From the NCBI GenBank assembly GCA_964482225.1, contig CAYZWT010000015.1:26066-90065 (forward strand): 64,000 nucleotides of DNA, written 5' to 3'. Under the pieces are notes generated by a model, which did not search any database, was not told where the DNA came from, and saw only the letters and a program-made list of their open reading frames with translations. The position numbers and the translations under genes are program-made. Source of the stretch: UBA1429 sp964482225 (GTDB taxonomy: Bacteria > Chloroflexota > Anaerolineae > UBA1429). Positions within the stretch are counted from its first letter, which is position 1. Each line of letters opens with the position of its first letter. Positions 25,431 to 33,215 of the stretch are shown here, one piece after another.

Positions 25431-26840
25431 TCACAGCCCGCCACCCACGCTCAGGGCGGGCTGCGGCAGCGTGCGGGCGATCTCGCCCACCCGATACCCC
25501 AGGCCAGGGCCCCTGACCGTCTCCAGGCGCACCTGGCCCTGGCGCCTCCGGTAGAGGCCGGGGTGCACGGCCTCTTCAGGCAGCGAGGCATCGGGGTAGA
25601 ACTGCATGGCGTTGGTCTCCACGCCCATGATGGTGCCCGCATGGGCCGCCAGCAACACATGGGGGATCTGGGCCAGCATCGGGTTGGTCAGGTCTTGCAC
25701 CATCAGGCTCATGCCGTGGGCGCGCGCCCAGCAGAGGGAAAGCAGCGCCCCCGTCAGGGTCTTGCAGGTCTTGAGGGCCACCCCCGTCCAGCCCAGCGCG
25801 CGCCCCAGGCGCACCAGGCGCCAGTCGTGGGCGCTCTCGTCCATGAACAGGGGCTTGCGCGCCGAGACGCTGTGCACCGGGATGCGGTGCGCCTCTAGAT
25901 CGTAGGGAAAGGGCTGCTCCACATAGAGCAGCCGCTCCCAGATGGCCGGGTGCTCTCGCAGCAGGCGATCCAGGCTCTCGTTCACATAGGCGGGATCGGT
26001 GACGGTGCAGTTGTAATCGGCGCTGAGCCAGCGCACATCATGGGCCAGGGCGATCTGGCCCACGCGCACCAACCGCTCATAGTCCCACGCGGCATCGTTG
26101 CCCCGCAACTTGATCTTGATGGCTCGCAGGCCATCGCGGGCGATCCAATCGCCCAGCAACACGGGATAGCCGTCATCGGGCTCGTCCCCTGCCAGATCGT
26201 CCCGCGTGAGGGGGTCCAGGCCGCCCACCAGGTGCCAGGCCGCCAGGCTCTCGGCCCGCTTGGGCGATAGATACGCTGCGGGATAGCGCCCGCGAAACGA
26301 GATACTGGCATCATCCGGCTCGATCCACGCGGACAGGTCCTGCCCCATATAGGTCTCGTTGTAGGTCTCAAAGGTGGGCGCGCCCAGGAGCTGGCCATAC
26401 GCATCGTGCAGCGCCAGATCAAGGGCCGAGCAGCACACCAGGGCCGCCAGCCAGGGCATCGGCTCTTGTCCCGGCCGGGCGCGGTTCAGCTCTGCCAGCA
26501 GCACAGGCAGCATGGCGGCCTGGAACCGATGCGAGACGGCGATGGGATGGCCCCAATCGTCCCAGGCGGCCCAGGCCCTCGCCAGCGCCAGGGTCAGGCG
26601 TTGGAGGGCATCCAGGCGTTCCGCATAGCCCAAGGCGCTGGGCCAGACCCACTGGACGCTCAGCGGCGTCTCGCCCCAGCCAACGGCGGCGCGCCCCCGG
26701 CGGTCGCGCACGGCCAGCGCCACCCGAGCGCAGGTCACCTCTGTCAAGATCTCCGGGCCGAACTTGAGGGGCGCCCGCGTTTGCACAGGCAGCCAGTATA
26801 CTTGCGCGCCGATGGGGCGCGGGTCTGTTTCTTTGGGCAT
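25431..26840 (-). CDS. Enolase-superfamily protein (mandelate racemase/muconate lactonising type)
   Basis: The 469-residue protein shows the superfamily pattern in order: a capping N-terminal domain, then AIKIKLRGND with the KxK base, SADYNCTVTD with the first metal ligand, LLYVEQPF with the second (Glu), LFMDESAHDW with the third, and ALKTCKTLTGAL, whose Lys is the other possible base. ATG 26840 follows GGAG after 8 bases. Members dehydrate acid sugars, racemise or cycloisomerise. An acid-sugar dehydratase role beside the HpcH/HpaI aldolase is conceivable. At 469 residues it is longer than the usual 370-400. Confidence 0.65.
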   Translation of the reverse strand: MPKETDPRPIGAQVYWLPVQTRAPLKFGPEILTEVTCARVALAVRDRRGRAAVGWGETPLSVQWVWPSALGYAERLDALQRLTLALARAWAAWDDWGHPIAVSHRFQAAMLPVLLAELNRARPGQEPMPWLAALVCCSALDLALHDAYGQLLGAPTFETYNETYMGQDLSAWIEPDDASISFRGRYPAAYLSPKRAESLAAWHLVGGLDPLTRDDLAGDEPDDGYPVLLGDWIARDGLRAIKIKLRGNDAAWDYERLVRVGQIALAHDVRWLSADYNCTVTDPAYVNESLDRLLREHPAIWERLLYVEQPFPYDLEAHRIPVHSVSARKPLFMDESAHDWRLVRLGRALGWTGVALKTCKTLTGALLSLCWARAHGMSLMVQDLTNPMLAQIPHVLLAAHAGTIMGVETNAMQFYPDASLPEEAVHPGLYRRRQGQVRLETVRGPGLGYRVGEIARTLPQPALSVGGGL

Positions 26841-27068
26841 CTCTACGTCTCCAGCCCGGCTTTCATATCGCCAGTCTAGCACAAACCCGGGAGAGCGTAT
26901 ACGCGCCCTGAGCCTTTGGGGCAGGATTTGTAAGTCGGCAACCTTTGGCTGACGTGGGCAGATTGCGCTGCAAGCAGCCTAGCTACCGTACACTTTCAGA
27001 AGCGGCGGAGTCGGGGGATGTGCCCAGACAGTATGCCGGACAGTATTGCTGTCTACTGCACTTCTATA

Positions 27069-27187
27069 GCCCTCACCCCCACGGCATTGCTGCGTCCAGT
27101 CCGTGCCTGAGCCCCCTCTCCCACAACTTTGTGGGAGAGGGGGAAGCGAAACTCGCCCTGGGAGCGAGTTTCGCAGGGGGTGAGAGC
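27069..27187 (+). repeat. Palindromic intergenic repeat, family B, copy 2
   Basis: The 119-base unit has the same boundaries (GCCCTCACCCCC and GGGGGTGAGAGC) and the same two internal hairpins as the copy at 5198-5315. The first hairpin, at 27112-27143, has arms CCCCCTCTCCCACAA. The second has perfect arms GCGAAACTCGC and GCGAGTTTCGC. It lies in the 553-base gap between the enolase-family gene and the Crp/Fnr gene. Apart from this and the hairpin at 27279, nothing coding is apparent there. Confidence 0.75.
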
Positions 27188-27278
27188 CTTCAGGGGCGCA
27201 AAACATCGCTGCCACAGTACGCCCATCCTGCCGGAATGCCTTCTCCCTCAGACTGTACGATAGCTAGTGAGCAGCGTC

Positions 27279-27297
27279 GGCGGGCGAGACGCCCGCC
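27279..27297. repeat. Dispersed GGCGGGCGAGACGCCCGCC hairpin
   Basis: This 19-base hairpin (arms GGCGGGCG and CGCCCGCC around AGA) is the complement of a motif also found at 20916-20934 and 45394-45410, and in variant form at 3768-3786 and 30224-30242. It usually adjoins GGAGG or GGAGC. Here it stands about 100 bases before the Crp/Fnr gene. Confidence 0.6.
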
Positions 27298-27393
27298 CTC
27301 CGTACTGGGCTTCCCTGAACTCTGGTCAAGACCCTCGCCTCAGGTTGCTCTCCTCTCCCGCCCAGGGTATCATGCAGACGTTCACATCCCAGA

Positions 27394-28098
27394 GTGTCGG
27401 AGGCATGCAACATCGCCCCTCCAAGCGGCCCGCCCCACCACCTTGCCCAACTCAGGCGGCTGGCGCCCTTTGCCGCGCTGGATGCCCCTGCCCTGGAGGC
27501 GTTGGCCCGCGTGTGCGCCGTGCGCCGCTATACGGACGGCGAGCTTATGATGCTGGAGGGCGACGACCGGGCGCCCGCCCTGTTCGTGCTAGAGGGGGCG
27601 GTGCGCGTCTATCGCACCAACCTGGAGGGCCGCGAGCAGACCCTGATCATCCTGCGCGCAGGCGAGGGCCTGAACCTGCCCGCCGCCTTTGCCGACATAC
27701 GCCTGGCGCCCTGCAGCGCCTGCGCGGTGGGGCCAACCGAGGCGCTGGCCATCGGCCTGGACGATCTTGAGGCGCTGGCCCGGCGCTGGCCCGGCATCGC
27801 CCTGGCCTTTTTGCGCCATCTGAGCAACCGGCTGCAACATCTGACCAACCTGACCTACGACCTGAGCCTGCTCAGCGTGCGGGCCCGCTTGGCGCGCTTT
27901 TTGCTGGCCCAGAGCCGCGAGCCGGAGGAGGTGCCCCTCCGCTGGACCCATGCGCAGATTGCGGCGCGCATCGGCACCGTGCGCGTGGTGGTCAGCCGCA
28001 CCCTCTCGGCCCTGGCCGACGAGGGCCTCATCCGCCTGAACCGCCAGCGCATCGAGATTGCGGACCCCGAGGCGCTGGAACTGATGGCCGAGGAGTGA
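27394..28098 (+). CDS. Crp/Fnr-family transcriptional regulator with a Val at the CRP Glu181 position
   Basis: The 234-residue protein has a cyclic-nucleotide-type beta-barrel (about 25-115), a long dimerisation helix (about 125-170) and a C-terminal helix-turn-helix (185-225). Its DNA-binding part aligns to E. coli CRP without gaps: R197 matches Arg180, V198 matches Glu181, R202 matches Arg185. There is no FNR-type N-terminal cysteine cluster; the four cysteines are at 5, 41, 107 and 110. GTG 27394 is the most likely start, with a poor ribosome-binding site. A matching operator lies 31 bases past its stop, before the ferredoxin gene. The ligand is unknown. Confidence 0.8.
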   Translation: MSEACNIAPPSGPPHHLAQLRRLAPFAALDAPALEALARVCAVRRYTDGELMMLEGDDRAPALFVLEGAVRVYRTNLEGREQTLIILRAGEGLNLPAAFADIRLAPCSACAVGPTEALAIGLDDLEALARRWPGIALAFLRHLSNRLQHLTNLTYDLSLLSVRARLARFLLAQSREPEEVPLRWTHAQIAARIGTVRVVVSRTLSALADEGLIRLNRQRIEIADPEALELMAEE

Positions 28099-28129
28099 GG
28101 GAAACCCTCTTTTCGTGACGCGCTCCGGG

Positions 28130-28172
28130 TGTAACCTGGGTCACAGCGCCACGCGCCCAATTGTGTCATATT
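28130..28172 (+). promoter_or_regulatory. Crp-type operator and promoter of the ferredoxin-cupin operon
   Basis: TGTAACCTGGGTCACA (28130-28145) is a Crp-type palindrome, TGTAA-N6-TCACA. An extended -10, TGTCATATT, follows with CATATT at 28167-28172. The operator centre is then at about -41.5 from the expected start near 28179, the geometry for direct (class II) activation. The hemerythrin gene has the same arrangement at 36548-36590. Confidence 0.65.
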
Positions 28173-28191
28173 GAGGGCAAGTGAGGTAACC

Positions 28192-28446
28192 ATGCCCGAA
28201 CGATCCCTGCCAACCCTGTATCCGGACCGTTGCACCGCCTGCGGCCTCTGCCTGAGCGCCTGCCCCGAGGGGGTGCTGGCGCTTGAGGCTGGCCGCCCCG
28301 TATTTGCCCGCCCGCTCGCCTGCACCTACTGTGGGGCCTGCGAGATGGTCTGCCCGGCAGAGGCGGTCGAGCTGTACTATGAGATCGTGCGCGCGCCAGA
28401 GCAGGAGGCGCAGGGACGCCGGGCCACGGAAGGAGACACAGCATGA
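28192..28446 (+). CDS. Small 2[4Fe-4S] ferredoxin
   Basis: The 84-residue protein has two complete CxxCxxCxxxCP motifs, with cysteines at 14, 17, 20, 24 and 44, 47, 50, 54, each followed by Pro. It should bind two 4Fe-4S clusters and carry low-potential electrons in the cytoplasm. ATG 28192 follows GAGG. The stop overlaps the start of the cupin gene by four bases, so the two are coupled. It lies just after the Crp/Fnr gene behind a Crp-type operator, which suggests redox- or nitrosative-stress-controlled expression. Confidence 0.85.
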   Translation: MPERSLPTLYPDRCTACGLCLSACPEGVLALEAGRPVFARPLACTYCGACEMVCPAEAVELYYEIVRAPEQEAQGRRATEGDTA

Positions 28447-28787
28447 GCGAGGCACCCTTGATCAAGAATATCCCCTTTAGCGAGGCGCTGGATTTGAGCA
28501 ACCTGGTGGCCTACCAGCCGGGCCAGGTGGTCAGCCGCACCCTGGCCCAGAACGACGCCCTCAGTATGACCTTGTTCGCCCTGGAAGCGGGAGAATCCAT
28601 CAGCACCCACACCACCCAGGGCGACGCCCTGGTGTATGTGCTGGATGGAGAGGCCGTGTTGGAGATCGGAGATGCCCGGGTGCCCACGGCAGCGGGCCAG
28701 GCCACGGTGATGCCATCCAATATCCCCCACGCCCTGTATGCCGAGCAGCGCTTCAAGATGCTGCTGGTGGTGGTGAAAAAGGGCTAG
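28443..28787 (+). CDS. Cupin-domain protein
   Basis: The 114-residue protein is a single small cupin barrel. The first motif reads GESISTHTTQGDALVYVLDGE, with one His of the usual pair plus Thr and Asp. The second is PSNIPHALYAEQ. The metal site is thus modified (HTTQGD instead of HxHxxxE). Small cupins of this type are often found beside ferredoxins and Crp/Fnr regulators in anaerobes; their role is not established. The start overlaps the ferredoxin stop (ATGA), with GGAG upstream. Confidence 0.8.
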   Translation: MSEAPLIKNIPFSEALDLSNLVAYQPGQVVSRTLAQNDALSMTLFALEAGESISTHTTQGDALVYVLDGEAVLEIGDARVPTAAGQATVMPSNIPHALYAEQRFKMLLVVVKKG

Positions 28788-28832
28788 CGGGGCGGCTCGT
28801 CCTTTCCGCGCGAGCCCGCTCCCGCGCGCGCC

Positions 28833-28861
28833 TTGCCTTGCGGCGGGGCGCGCGCTAGACT
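28833..28861 (+). promoter_or_regulatory. Possible promoter of the UroD-type methyltransferase gene
   Basis: TTGCCT (28833-28838), a 17-base spacer and TAGACT (28856-28861) lie 40 bases before ATG 28902. Each box matches 4 of 6 consensus bases. Confidence 0.4.
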
Positions 28862-28901
28862 GTCCCCACTAATCCGCAGCATACGGCAAGGGGGCAGGGA
28901 G

Positions 28902-30161
28902 ATGGCCACTTCTCGCGAACGTGTACGCGCCGCGCTCGAACACCGCCAGCCCGACCGGGTACCCCTGGACCTGGGCAGCACCGCCGTCACGGGCATCATG
29001 GCCTCGGCCCTCTACCGCCTGCGGGGCGCCCTGGGCCTGGAGCGGCGCCCCGTCCATGTGCACGAGCCCTACCAGATGTTGGGGCGCATGGATGAGGATG
29101 CGCTGGACGCCCTGGGGGTGGACGTCATCGGCCTGCAGGATGACGCCACCATGTTCGGTTTCCCCGCCCGCGATTGGCAGCCGTTCACCCTGCACGATGG
29201 CACGCCCGTGTGGGTGCCGGGCCTGTTCAACACCGAGCCCGCCGGGGATGGCAGCCTCTACCAGTATCCCCAGGGCGACCGCACGGCGGCTCCCTCGGGG
29301 CGTATGCCGCCCGAGGGCTATTATCACGACGCCGTAGAGCGGCAACAGCCCTACACCGAGGCCGATCTCAAGCCCGAAGAGTGGGTGCGGGATATGTACG
29401 CCGTCTATACCGACGAGCAACTGCGCGCCCTGGAGAAGCGGGCTGCCTCCCTCTACGACAACACCAACCGGGCGATCCTGGGCAATTTCGGCAGCGCCGG
29501 CTTTGGCGATATCGCCCACGTGCCCGGGCTGACCGCCCGCGAGCCCAAGGGCATCCGCGCCGTGGCCGATTGGTACATGGCCACGGCCCTGCACCCCGCT
29601 TACGTGCGGGGCATCTTTGACCTGCAACTGGACATCGCGCTCAAGAACCTGGAACTGTATCACCAGGCCGTGGGCGACAGGATCGTGGCCGTGTTCCTCA
29701 GCGGTACCGATTTCGGCGCCCAGCACGGCTCGTTCATCTCCCCCCGGGCCTATCGCGAGCTGTTCAAGCCCTACCACCGGGCCGTGAACGACTGGGTGCA
29801 CGCGCACACCACGTGGAAGACTTTTTACCACAGTTGCGGCTCGATGACAGCCCTGTATGACGACATGATCGAGGCGGGGGTGGATATCGTCAACCCGGTG
29901 CAGATCTCGGCGGCGGGGATGGCGCCCCAGGCCCTCAAGGAGCGTTGGGGCGATCAACTGGTCTTCTGGGGCGCCGGTGTAGATACCCAGCACGTGCTGC
30001 CTTTTGGCACACCCGAGGAGATAGCCGAGCACGTGAGCGAGAATGTGCGGGTGCTGGGCCAGGGGGGCGGCTTTGTGTTCACCGCCGTCCACAACATCCA
30101 GGCCACCGTGCCCACGGAGAACCTGGTGGCGCTGTTCAATGCGTTCAACGAGGCGAGGTAG
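28902..30161 (+). CDS. Uroporphyrinogen-decarboxylase-family protein, probably a corrinoid-dependent methyltransferase
   Basis: The 419-residue protein starts MATSRERVRAALEHRQPDRVP, the usual opening of the UroD/MtaA family, where each copy has an RxPVDRVP-like segment. It ends with GQGGGFVFTAVHNIQATVPTEN, the normal last strand. The FYHSCGSM motif supplies the His and Cys that hold zinc in MtaA-like methyltransferases, which HemE lacks. At 419 residues it is longer than HemE, and no haem genes are nearby. It most likely moves a methyl group from a corrinoid protein; the partner is not in the window. ATG 28902 follows GGGAG. Confidence 0.75.
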   Translation: MATSRERVRAALEHRQPDRVPLDLGSTAVTGIMASALYRLRGALGLERRPVHVHEPYQMLGRMDEDALDALGVDVIGLQDDATMFGFPARDWQPFTLHDGTPVWVPGLFNTEPAGDGSLYQYPQGDRTAAPSGRMPPEGYYHDAVERQQPYTEADLKPEEWVRDMYAVYTDEQLRALEKRAASLYDNTNRAILGNFGSAGFGDIAHVPGLTAREPKGIRAVADWYMATALHPAYVRGIFDLQLDIALKNLELYHQAVGDRIVAVFLSGTDFGAQHGSFISPRAYRELFKPYHRAVNDWVHAHTTWKTFYHSCGSMTALYDDMIEAGVDIVNPVQISAAGMAPQALKERWGDQLVFWGAGVDTQHVLPFGTPEEIAEHVSENVRVLGQGGGFVFTAVHNIQATVPTENLVALFNAFNEAR

Positions 30162-30218
30162 CGGGCGCTTGCAGCGCGGCTATGCCAGAACCAGTAGCGC
30201 CCCTGGTTCTTTGCCGCA

Positions 30219-30268
30219 TGGAGGGCGGACGTCTCGTCCGCCCACGCGGGCGGGACGCCCGCGCTCCA
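30219..30268. repeat. Double-hairpin intergenic repeat
   Basis: Two adjoining hairpins, GGCGGACG/CGTCCGCC (30224-30242) and GCGGGCG/CGCCCGC (30246-30262), are framed by TGGAGGGC and GCGCTCCA. They belong to the dispersed GC-rich hairpins also seen at 16644, 20916, 27279 and 45394. The 258-base gap shows no gene. The AAA+ operon promoter must lie in or near it but is not obvious. Confidence 0.5.
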
Positions 30269-30419
30269 GGGGGAAGACACGAATCCCCCGCCCGCCGTTG
30301 ACGCGCCGGGGGGCCTGGCGTAATATGGTGATCGAGAAGCGCCCATCGCTCCATCCGGAACGTGGGCATCAGGCGAATACAAGTTTGCGCCCGGCTACGA
30401 TGGCCGGCAAAGGTCGCCA

Positions 30420-32546
30420 ATGGAACTGGCAGCCCGCGAGAGCAGCACACTAGAGGGCACGGGGCGTGTGGTGTTGCACGTATCCAGCGGCAACGCGTGG
30501 GCGCCCCCTGCCGGCAGCGCCGTGCAGTTGCGCTGCGGCGCCCGCCTCTGCGGCGCCCGGGTCGAGGCCGCGCAGCCGGGCGATGGTGTGATCGAACTCG
30601 ACAAGTACCTCCGCCTGTTCCTGCACGCCCGCGAAGGCCAGCCCATCTCCGTCGAGGCCCTCGATTGCCCCGAAGCCCAAACCCTCCACGTGCAGGCGCC
30701 GCCCGCCTGGGCCCACGAGGACGGCCTTCGGCTCCTGGGCGACCTGCTGGCCGGGCGGCTGGCCTGGGCGGGGGCCCGGCTGCCCGTGTTCACCCTGGGG
30801 GGCAGCGTCGCCATCATAGATGTCGTCGGGGTGGAGCCTGGCCCCATCGCCGCCATCGGCCTGGAAACCCGCCTCTGCCTGGACGCCGAGCCCGCCCAGG
30901 CGCCCGACGAGGCGGCGGGCATCGGCTATGGCGATATCGGCGGGCTGGGCCGCGAGCTGACCCGCATCCGCGAGTTGATCGAGTACCCGCTGCGCGCCCC
31001 TGAGGCGTTCGCCTACCTGGGCATCTCGGCGCCCCGGGGCATCATCCTGCACGGCCCTCCCGGCACCGGCAAGACCCTGATCGCCAAGGCCCTCAGCAAC
31101 GAGGTGGGCGCCCAGTTCTATGCGGTGCGCGGCCCCGAGCTGCTCTCGGCCTTTTTCGGCGAAAGCGAGCGCCAGCTCCGCGAGCTGTTCGAGCGCGCCC
31201 ATGCGACGGCGCCCTCGGTGATCATGATTGACGAGCTGGATGCCCTGGCCCCCAAGCGCGAACAGACCCAGGGCGAGGCCGAGCGCCGCCTGGTGGCCAC
31301 CTTGCTGGCGCTGATGGACGGCCTCACGGAGCTCAAGGGCGTGGTGGTGATCGGCACCACCAACCGGGTCAACGCCCTGGACCCGGCCCTGCGCCGCCCA
31401 GGGCGCTTTGAGCACGAGATCCATATCGGCGTCCCCGATGTGCAGGGCCGCCGCGAGATCCTGGCCATCCACACCCGCCGCATGCCCCTGGCCCCCGACG
31501 TGGCCCTGGACGACCTGGCCCAGCGCACCCCTGGCTTTGTGGGGGCAGACCTGGCCTCCCTCTGCCACGAGGCGGGCTATTGCGCCCTGCGGCGCACCCA
31601 TTCGCCGGAGGCCATCGAGAGCGGGGATATTTACGTCAATGACGACCTGCGGGTCTGCGCCGCCGATTTCGCCGCCGCCCTGGGCGCCACCCGTCCCTCG
31701 GCGTTGCGCGAGGTGACGGTCCAGGCCGCCCGCGAGATCACCTTTGACCAGGTGGGCGGGCTGGAGGAAGTCAAGCAACTAATCATCGAGGCGGTGAGCT
31801 ATGGCCTGCACAAGGCGGCGGCCTATCGCCAGGCGGGCATCCACCCGGCCAGGGGCCTGCTGCTCTATGGCCCTCCCGGCACCGGCAAGACCCTGCTGGC
31901 CTATGCGGCGGCCAACCACTGCGGGGCCAACCTGATCGCCGTGCGCGGGCCGGAGGTGCATTCCAAGTGGTTCGGCGAATCGGAGGAGCGCATCCGCTTT
32001 GTGTTCAGCAAGGCGCGCGAGGTGGCCCCCGCCATCATCCTGTTCGACGAGATTGACGCCATCGCGCCGGCGCGTGGCCGCGACAACCAGGGCGCCACCG
32101 ACAGCGTGGTGAACCAGCTTTTGGCCGAGATGGACGCGGCCGGCGGCCAGGAGAACGTGTTCGTCATCGCGGCCACCAACCAGGCCAACCTGCTGGATCC
32201 GGCGCTCTTGCGGCCGGGCCGCTTTGATCTGCAGATCGAGGTGCCCCTGCCCGACGAGGCCGCGCGGGGAGCGATTTTCGCCGTCCATCTGGGCCCTATG
32301 CCCGTGGGCGAGAGGGTCACTGCCCCGGCCCTGGCGCAGGCCACCGAGGGCTTTTCCGGCGCGGATATCGCCGAGGTGTGCCGCCGGGCGGCCCTGTATG
32401 CCCTGCGGGGCGTGGGGTTCGAGCCCGACGCCGCCTTTGCCGTGTCGGCGGCCCATTTCGAGCAGGCGATCCGCGAAGTCGAGACGCACAAAAAGCAACT
32501 CCGCCCCCGCCAATTGGGCTTTCGGCTGCCGGGGACGGAGGAGTGA
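30420..32546 (+). CDS. Cdc48/VAT-like double AAA+ ATPase
   Basis: The 708-residue protein has an N-terminal region of about 160 residues in the position of the Cdc48 substrate-binding N domain, then two AAA+ modules. D1 has Walker A GPPGTGKT (212-219), Walker B VIMIDE (267-272) and arginine finger RRPGRF (325-330). D2 has GPPGTGKT (484-491), IILFDE (539-544) and LRPGRF (597-602). Pore loops are aromatic in both rings: AFFGESE in D1 and KWFGESE in D2. Proteins of this type are hexameric unfoldases that thread substrates through the pore. It is the first of four tightly packed genes with GrpE-, Hsp70- and J-like products. The start follows AAAGG. Confidence 0.85.
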   Translation: MELAARESSTLEGTGRVVLHVSSGNAWAPPAGSAVQLRCGARLCGARVEAAQPGDGVIELDKYLRLFLHAREGQPISVEALDCPEAQTLHVQAPPAWAHEDGLRLLGDLLAGRLAWAGARLPVFTLGGSVAIIDVVGVEPGPIAAIGLETRLCLDAEPAQAPDEAAGIGYGDIGGLGRELTRIRELIEYPLRAPEAFAYLGISAPRGIILHGPPGTGKTLIAKALSNEVGAQFYAVRGPELLSAFFGESERQLRELFERAHATAPSVIMIDELDALAPKREQTQGEAERRLVATLLALMDGLTELKGVVVIGTTNRVNALDPALRRPGRFEHEIHIGVPDVQGRREILAIHTRRMPLAPDVALDDLAQRTPGFVGADLASLCHEAGYCALRRTHSPEAIESGDIYVNDDLRVCAADFAAALGATRPSALREVTVQAAREITFDQVGGLEEVKQLIIEAVSYGLHKAAAYRQAGIHPARGLLLYGPPGTGKTLLAYAAANHCGANLIAVRGPEVHSKWFGESEERIRFVFSKAREVAPAIILFDEIDAIAPARGRDNQGATDSVVNQLLAEMDAAGGQENVFVIAATNQANLLDPALLRPGRFDLQIEVPLPDEAARGAIFAVHLGPMPVGERVTAPALAQATEGFSGADIAEVCRRAALYALRGVGFEPDAAFAVSAAHFEQAIREVETHKKQLRPRQLGFRLPGTEE

Positions 32547-32555
32547 GGGGGGGCC

Positions 32556-33215
32556 ATGCGCGGATGGTTGGTGCGACTACTGAGGCGTAAAGCGGCCTCG
32601 CCGCCAGAGGGCAGGCAGGGCGTGGCTCTGGACGAGACGGGCGTCTGGCGGGCCGCCTTTGAGGAGGCTCGCTTCTTGAGCGAGACGCCGCGCCGCCTGC
32701 AAGAGGCCCAGACCCAGATGGTCAACCACCTGGGCAGGGCCTACCAGGCCCACGAGCGCCAGAGCCGCCAGTATGCCAATTTGCTGCAGGGCGTGGTGCA
32801 GACCGTGGATCTTTGCGAGGGATTGCAGCCGGATAACGATGCGCCCGCCACCGGCGAGGCCCTGGCTGCCGTGCAGCGCGTCCTGCTGGACCTGCTGGCG
32901 GGCCACGGCGTGCTGCGCTGGGAGTGCGCCCCCGGCGACCCTCTGGGCGAGGGCTGCGAGGTGGTGGGCATTGAGGAGCGCGACGACCTGCCCGAGCACG
33001 TCATCGCCAGCGTGGTGGCGCCGGGCTATCGCCGCCCGGATGGCGAGGTGCTGCGACGGCCACGGGTGACCATCAGCCGCGCCCCTGCCCCCACCCCCGC
33101 TGCCGAGCCCGAGGCCGCGCCTCCGGAGCAGGCCCCCGAGCCAGAGATACCCTCGCCCGAGGCGGCGCAAGAGCATGAGAACGCGAGCGACGCAGGAGAG
33201 AACAGAGAGCCATGA
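32556..33215 (+). CDS. GrpE-like nucleotide exchange factor
   Basis: The 219-residue protein lies 9 bases after the AAA+ gene. Residues about 35-80 are an amphipathic, coiled-coil-prone helix. The GrpE-type beta-wing head follows: DLLAGHGVLRWE, then CEVVGIEERDDLPEHVIASV and VAPGYRRPDGEVLRR, closely resembling the GrpE consensus ending in VxxPGYxxxGRVLRPAxV. Residues 170-219 are a Pro/Glu/Ala tail absent from ordinary GrpE. GrpE releases ADP from Hsp70, so this protein probably serves the Hsp70-like product encoded next, whose start overlaps its stop by four bases. Confidence 0.75.
   Translation: MRGWLVRLLRRKAASPPEGRQGVALDETGVWRAAFEEARFLSETPRRLQEAQTQMVNHLGRAYQAHERQSRQYANLLQGVVQTVDLCEGLQPDNDAPATGEALAAVQRVLLDLLAGHGVLRWECAPGDPLGEGCEVVGIEERDDLPEHVIASVVAPGYRRPDGEVLRRPRVTISRAPAPTPAAEPEAAPPEQAPEPEIPSPEAAQEHENASDAGENREP

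Noticed and set aside
28902..30161. HemE (uroporphyrinogen decarboxylase proper)
   Set aside because: The protein is much longer than HemE, has the His/Cys motif of corrinoid methyltransferases and stands apart from haem genes.
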